The position numbers and the translations under genes were made by a program. From positions 1 through 64,000 of the IMG/VR virus record IMGVR_UViG_3300028277_000003: 64,000 nucleotides of DNA; one strand, given 5' to 3'. Every line of letters begins with the position of its first letter. Position 1 is the stretch's first letter. The notes below the pieces were generated by a model, which saw nothing but the letters and a program-made list of their open reading frames with translations, searched no databases and was not told the DNA's origin. Positions 60,699-64,000 of the stretch are shown here, piece by piece. Source of the stretch: a virus.

Positions 60699-63146
60699 AT
60701 GGTAGAAAACGTCGTTTCAGGACATACGGGCACATTGACAGATGGGGATTATATTCTCTCTCCATCTTTAACGAATATATTTGAAGGTATACATGGTAAT
60801 GGAATCTTGATGTATGAAGATACAGCGACAGGTGACAGTAATAGAAATGCGAAGATAACTACACCGGGATATGTATCGGACAATGGAACTAACTCAATTA
60901 TAGTAAGAGGCGGTTATTCTGTATTAGATGGATTAATCATACCTTTTGGTAACATAGCGGCAGGTGCTACACAAACTATAACATTACAACAAAGTACTAT
61001 CGAAGGTAGCACATCCGCATTAACTACCGGCCAATCTTGTTTGTTAGTTGTTTATGCTTGTAGTGACACAGAATCCCCAAGATACGGTATCCACATTGAA
61101 CAGGGCACCGCAGTATCCACAGGATTTCCTGTAACACCTGAAAATTTCCTGAGTGATACAAGTGGTCTAAATGGTAGTCTAAATCTCGCATCTAAGCAAA
61201 GCACAGCCCTCGCAGTTGTAAAATGTATTTTTAACGCAGGTGCAGGGGATTTAGATATGGAAGTGGATACTGTATATGACGTACGTACATTCGTAAAACC
61301 TAGCCCTATTTACCTTAGTCCTATGACTACAGGCGTTGTTGGTAACCAAAGCAACAGAGTTGATTCAGCAGCAGACCTAGATGGTATGCATGGCGGTGGA
61401 GATGAGGTAGGGGGACTATCATCTTCCAACTTCGGCGCTATATGGCAATCATACAGTTATGGTACCGATGGCACAGATGGAGACCACGTGCTGTACTTTA
61501 GCGGTAAACAAGGCGGCTCAAGAAGAACACATCGAATCGGTCCGAATAAAATTAGTGTATTGAATACGGCACAGAACGTTAGATTCGACGGGCCGAATAT
61601 ATTTAACGCAACGCCAGCAAGCGGTGATATTAACATAACACCTACTGGTACCTTTCCTCCAAGTCACATGATTATAGTCAATAATGCTCAGTCTAGTACT
61701 CATAAAGTCATATTTGACCCTAGTGGACTCAGTAATGGCTCTGCTACTGTGGGAGATGTAGGTACATCTTCATCTGCTATATTTGTTTACAATGGTACTG
61801 CATGGGTCAAAGTATTCGCAACATCATCAGCAGCGGGCGTGAGCGGTTCGGCAGGCGCTATACAAATAAGCGACGGTAGTGCATTTTCCAACGACGCGCA
61901 ACTCACATTTACCACAGCGAGTAACACACTCAACGTAGGTGGGCCGATAATTATGGGAGGACTTCTTACCGATGCTAGTGGTATAGCACTCAAAGCCAGT
62001 GTGACAAGCAACCCTGCTGGTTCAGGACCGGATGCGCGAACCTTGTGGTATGACGACGGTAACGATGTACTCAAGTTCGGTGCATCAACAGTTCAATTTA
62101 CTGATAGTGCTGGATTAATGGATATAAACGGATTATCTGCTGCTGTATTAGCATCAGGTGATTTCGTATCTTTTTCAGACACAAATGCTTCTAATGTTAC
62201 TAAAAAAGAATCAATAGATGATGTTGCTACATTATTCGCAGGTACGGGTTTAACCGCATCTAGCGCTGTAATCGGCGTTGACGCTAATCAAGCGGGCATC
62301 ACTAGTATAGGCCCAGCAGGTACATTGACTGTGAATCAAGACTTGACTGTAACAGGTAATTTAATTGTAAGCGGTGCATCTACAACATTGAATGTCAGCG
62401 AATTACAGATAGACGACAAACAAATAGAATTAGCACACTCACCTAGCGGCTCAGAGGGTGACGATGCAGCAGTAGACGGTGCAGGTATAATAGTCAAGTC
62501 TTCTGATAGCGACAAAAGTATACTATGGATGAACGATACTGATGGTTGGGAATTTAATCAACATGTGTTTCCCGCATCGGATAGTGCTTTGAATATAGGC
62601 TCAGATACAATTAGATTTGCCACAGGTTATCTCGACACACTTGTTTCCACCAACCTTACAATAGACACGAATCTATTGAAGACTGACTCTGCAAATAATC
62701 GAGTTGGTATCAACCAAGCAGCACCCGATGCACCATTCCAAGTAGAGGAACTCGGCTTTGGTTACGGTACTGGTACTCGTACATGGAATGGAGTCGTTGG
62801 GCACGCTTCAGGCGCATCAGTAATAACAATTAATCTGTTTAAGAGAACAGAATTTAAGGCCGCTAAACTACTTGTCTCGGTTGAAAATACTACTGATTCT
62901 ACGTATGAGACATCGGAAATGGTGCTTACTCATAGCGGTACAACCAACGCCGCAGCCGATATTATAGCAGACGATGTATTTCTGTCTGTATATGGTACGG
63001 TGACAACCGTAACAGCCAAACAAGGGGTGTATCAAGGCGTTGTAACGGGAAGTGGAAATAGTCAATACATTCAATTACAAGTCACGCCTACGATAGCCGA
63101 CAAGAGTGTAACGGTGCGCGTATCGTGGCAAGCATTAACAATATAA
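60699..63146 (+). CDS. Tail fibre protein
   Basis: Protein of 815 residues with GAGGT upstream. The N-terminal ~380 residues are beta-rich with an FDGPNIFNATPASGDINIT region. The centre has DLTVTGNLIVSGASTTLNVS then IDDKQIELAHSPSGSEGDDA and AGIIVKSSDSDKSILWM, a shaft module very common in marine myovirus fibres. The C-terminal ~110 residues (WNGVVGHASGASVITINLFK onward) form a compact tip domain. The tip probably meets the receptor. Confidence 0.72.
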   Translation: MVENVVSGHTGTLTDGDYILSPSLTNIFEGIHGNGILMYEDTATGDSNRNAKITTPGYVSDNGTNSIIVRGGYSVLDGLIIPFGNIAAGATQTITLQQSTIEGSTSALTTGQSCLLVVYACSDTESPRYGIHIEQGTAVSTGFPVTPENFLSDTSGLNGSLNLASKQSTALAVVKCIFNAGAGDLDMEVDTVYDVRTFVKPSPIYLSPMTTGVVGNQSNRVDSAADLDGMHGGGDEVGGLSSSNFGAIWQSYSYGTDGTDGDHVLYFSGKQGGSRRTHRIGPNKISVLNTAQNVRFDGPNIFNATPASGDINITPTGTFPPSHMIIVNNAQSSTHKVIFDPSGLSNGSATVGDVGTSSSAIFVYNGTAWVKVFATSSAAGVSGSAGAIQISDGSAFSNDAQLTFTTASNTLNVGGPIIMGGLLTDASGIALKASVTSNPAGSGPDARTLWYDDGNDVLKFGASTVQFTDSAGLMDINGLSAAVLASGDFVSFSDTNASNVTKKESIDDVATLFAGTGLTASSAVIGVDANQAGITSIGPAGTLTVNQDLTVTGNLIVSGASTTLNVSELQIDDKQIELAHSPSGSEGDDAAVDGAGIIVKSSDSDKSILWMNDTDGWEFNQHVFPASDSALNIGSDTIRFATGYLDTLVSTNLTIDTNLLKTDSANNRVGINQAAPDAPFQVEELGFGYGTGTRTWNGVVGHASGASVITINLFKRTEFKAAKLLVSVENTTDSTYETSEMVLTHSGTTNAAADIIADDVFLSVYGTVTTVTAKQGVYQGVVTGSGNSQYIQLQVTPTIADKSVTVRVSWQALTI

Positions 63147-63161
63147 TATAGGTGAAATGAT

Positions 63162-64000
63162 ATGGGTACGGCACGAAACTTTAGCGTAAAAACAGGATTA
63201 GATATAGACGACGGCGATTTAACATTAACCGATGGAGATATCTTATTAACGGCTGGATTTTTACAGAGTACACCAGCGTCAGGTAATCCGTTAAAAATCA
63301 ACGGTTCTACAATTTCAACTTTATCAGGTAACCACGCTATTAACATTACACCTCATGGAATAGGCTCAGTAGTTATTTCTAAAACAGACATTAACGGTGG
63401 TACAATTGACGGTACTACCATTGATACATCTGACATTACAGTAGGTAGTGAAAAAACGCTCAATGTATCGGGTGGTACACTAACAACTTCTCAAGCACAG
63501 AAACTTGCTATCGTTGAAGGAGTTGGCGCTCATACAGACATAGGCGCTTACAATTTTAGAGCAAGTACTCTGATAGCGGATGTTGCTGATGGTACTGCAC
63601 CACTTACAATTACATCTACAACTAAAGTTGCTAATCTGAACGTGGAACAATTAGACGGCTCGGATTGGACAGCAGCGCCCGCTACTACTTTCGGTACTGA
63701 CGGCTCAGGTGTAGATGTAACATTCCACTCCGCTACTAGTGGTGACAATATGTTGTGGGATACTAGTGCAAAGCAATTGAAAATTGTCGGTACTGCTAGC
63801 AGTGTTGCACTTGATGTTGATACTGGTGACTTCACAGTTGGTGCTTATGGATTAACTAATGCTGGTGCAGCGACTATCGCTTCAATGGCCGGTGACTGGA
63901 CTAACGAAGGCAGAACTGTGGCCGATGCTGGTATTCTTACAACTGTTGACATTAATGGTGGTACAATTGATGCTGCTGATATTACAGTAGGTAGCGGTAA
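63162..64000 (+). CDS. Second tail fibre protein (partial, runs off window)
   Basis: ATG 63162 follows GGTGA at good spacing; the frame stays open to the last base (about 279 codons). It begins MGTARNFSVKTGLDIDDGDL and continues with repeats such as DINGGTIDGTTIDTSDITVG and later DINGGTIDAADITVGSG, and an NVEQLDGSDW element typical of phage fibre shafts. It is therefore a fibre or fibre-shaft protein whose C-terminus lies beyond the window. Confidence 0.7.
   Translation, partial: MGTARNFSVKTGLDIDDGDLTLTDGDILLTAGFLQSTPASGNPLKINGSTISTLSGNHAINITPHGIGSVVISKTDINGGTIDGTTIDTSDITVGSEKTLNVSGGTLTTSQAQKLAIVEGVGAHTDIGAYNFRASTLIADVADGTAPLTITSTTKVANLNVEQLDGSDWTAAPATTFGTDGSGVDVTFHSATSGDNMLWDTSAKQLKIVGTASSVALDVDTGDFTVGAYGLTNAGAATIASMAGDWTNEGRTVADAGILTTVDINGGTIDAADITVGSG

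Noticed and set aside
1-64000. tRNA genes, CRISPR arrays, rRNA, insertion sequences
   Set aside because: I saw no cloverleaf with a T-loop GTTC core in the few gaps, no regularly spaced repeat-spacer series, and no transposase. Coding density leaves little room, but a covariance-model search was not possible.

Overview
The window is one continuous stretch of a tailed double-stranded DNA virus genome. It has the HK97-type head and packaging set (TerL, portal, prohead protease fused to scaffold, major capsid protein), a tail module with a frameshifted tail-assembly chaperone, a tape measure, a baseplate region with a giant 5,613-residue protein, and tail fibres of the kind common in marine phages. 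Almost everything is on the + strand, gene gaps are tiny, and ATGA/TAATG overlaps are frequent. An archaeal host is suggested, not proven, by an archaeal-style AbrB/SpoVT swapped-hairpin protein, the many small CxxC zinc sites, GGTG/GGAGG ribosome-binding sites with frequent GTG/TTG starts, and a Ras-like GTPase beside small membrane proteins. The fibre modules suggest a marine setting. A Marine Group II-type archaeal virus is my best guess; a marine phage of another host is not excluded. No replication, lysis or integration genes were recognised, so the genome very likely extends beyond the window.

Layout: (1) 1-2555, a run of small proteins with ParB/sulfiredoxin-like, GNAT-like and ADP-ribosyltransferase-like features, each starting with the same ~12-residue tag. 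(2) 2552-3400, a complete HMG-CoA-lyase-family enzyme with all key residues. (3) 3384-4237, the only minus-strand genes. (4) 4446-8458, more tagged proteins, including a 764-residue protein with four tags. (5) 8460-8543, an intergenic double hairpin. (6) 8591-12382, small membrane proteins, a membrane-anchored Ras-like GTPase and an AbrB protein. (7) 12440-17970, a duplicated Zn/helix protein (TerS candidate), another tagged basic protein and a large His-rich protein. (8) 17967-22406, TerL, a LAGLIDADG-domain protein and a zinc-bearing portal. (9) 22447-33657, head morphogenesis, including a 1,873-residue protein ending in a degenerate DNA-ligase/capping-type nucleotidyltransferase domain. (10) 33657-42077, connectors, tail tube, SAP-domain protein, G/GT chaperone frameshift, tape measure and distal tail protein. 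(11) 42097-64000, the giant protein, a hub candidate and fibres.

The most interesting candidate system is the recurring tag, consensus about [P/A]-[F/M/I]-[D/N/K]-x-A-[W/F/I]-x-[L/I/V/F]-L-K. It occurs 13 times in 10 otherwise unrelated proteins: at the N-terminus, internally, in tandem within one protein, and once at the extreme C-terminus. The tagged proteins look like effectors or internal proteins, and the virus encodes a prohead protease. This resembles the capsid-targeting sequence of T4 internal proteins and the Alt ADP-ribosyltransferase, so the working hypothesis is a cargo-loading tag for proteins packaged in the capsid and delivered with the DNA. The repetition is seen directly; the function is inference.
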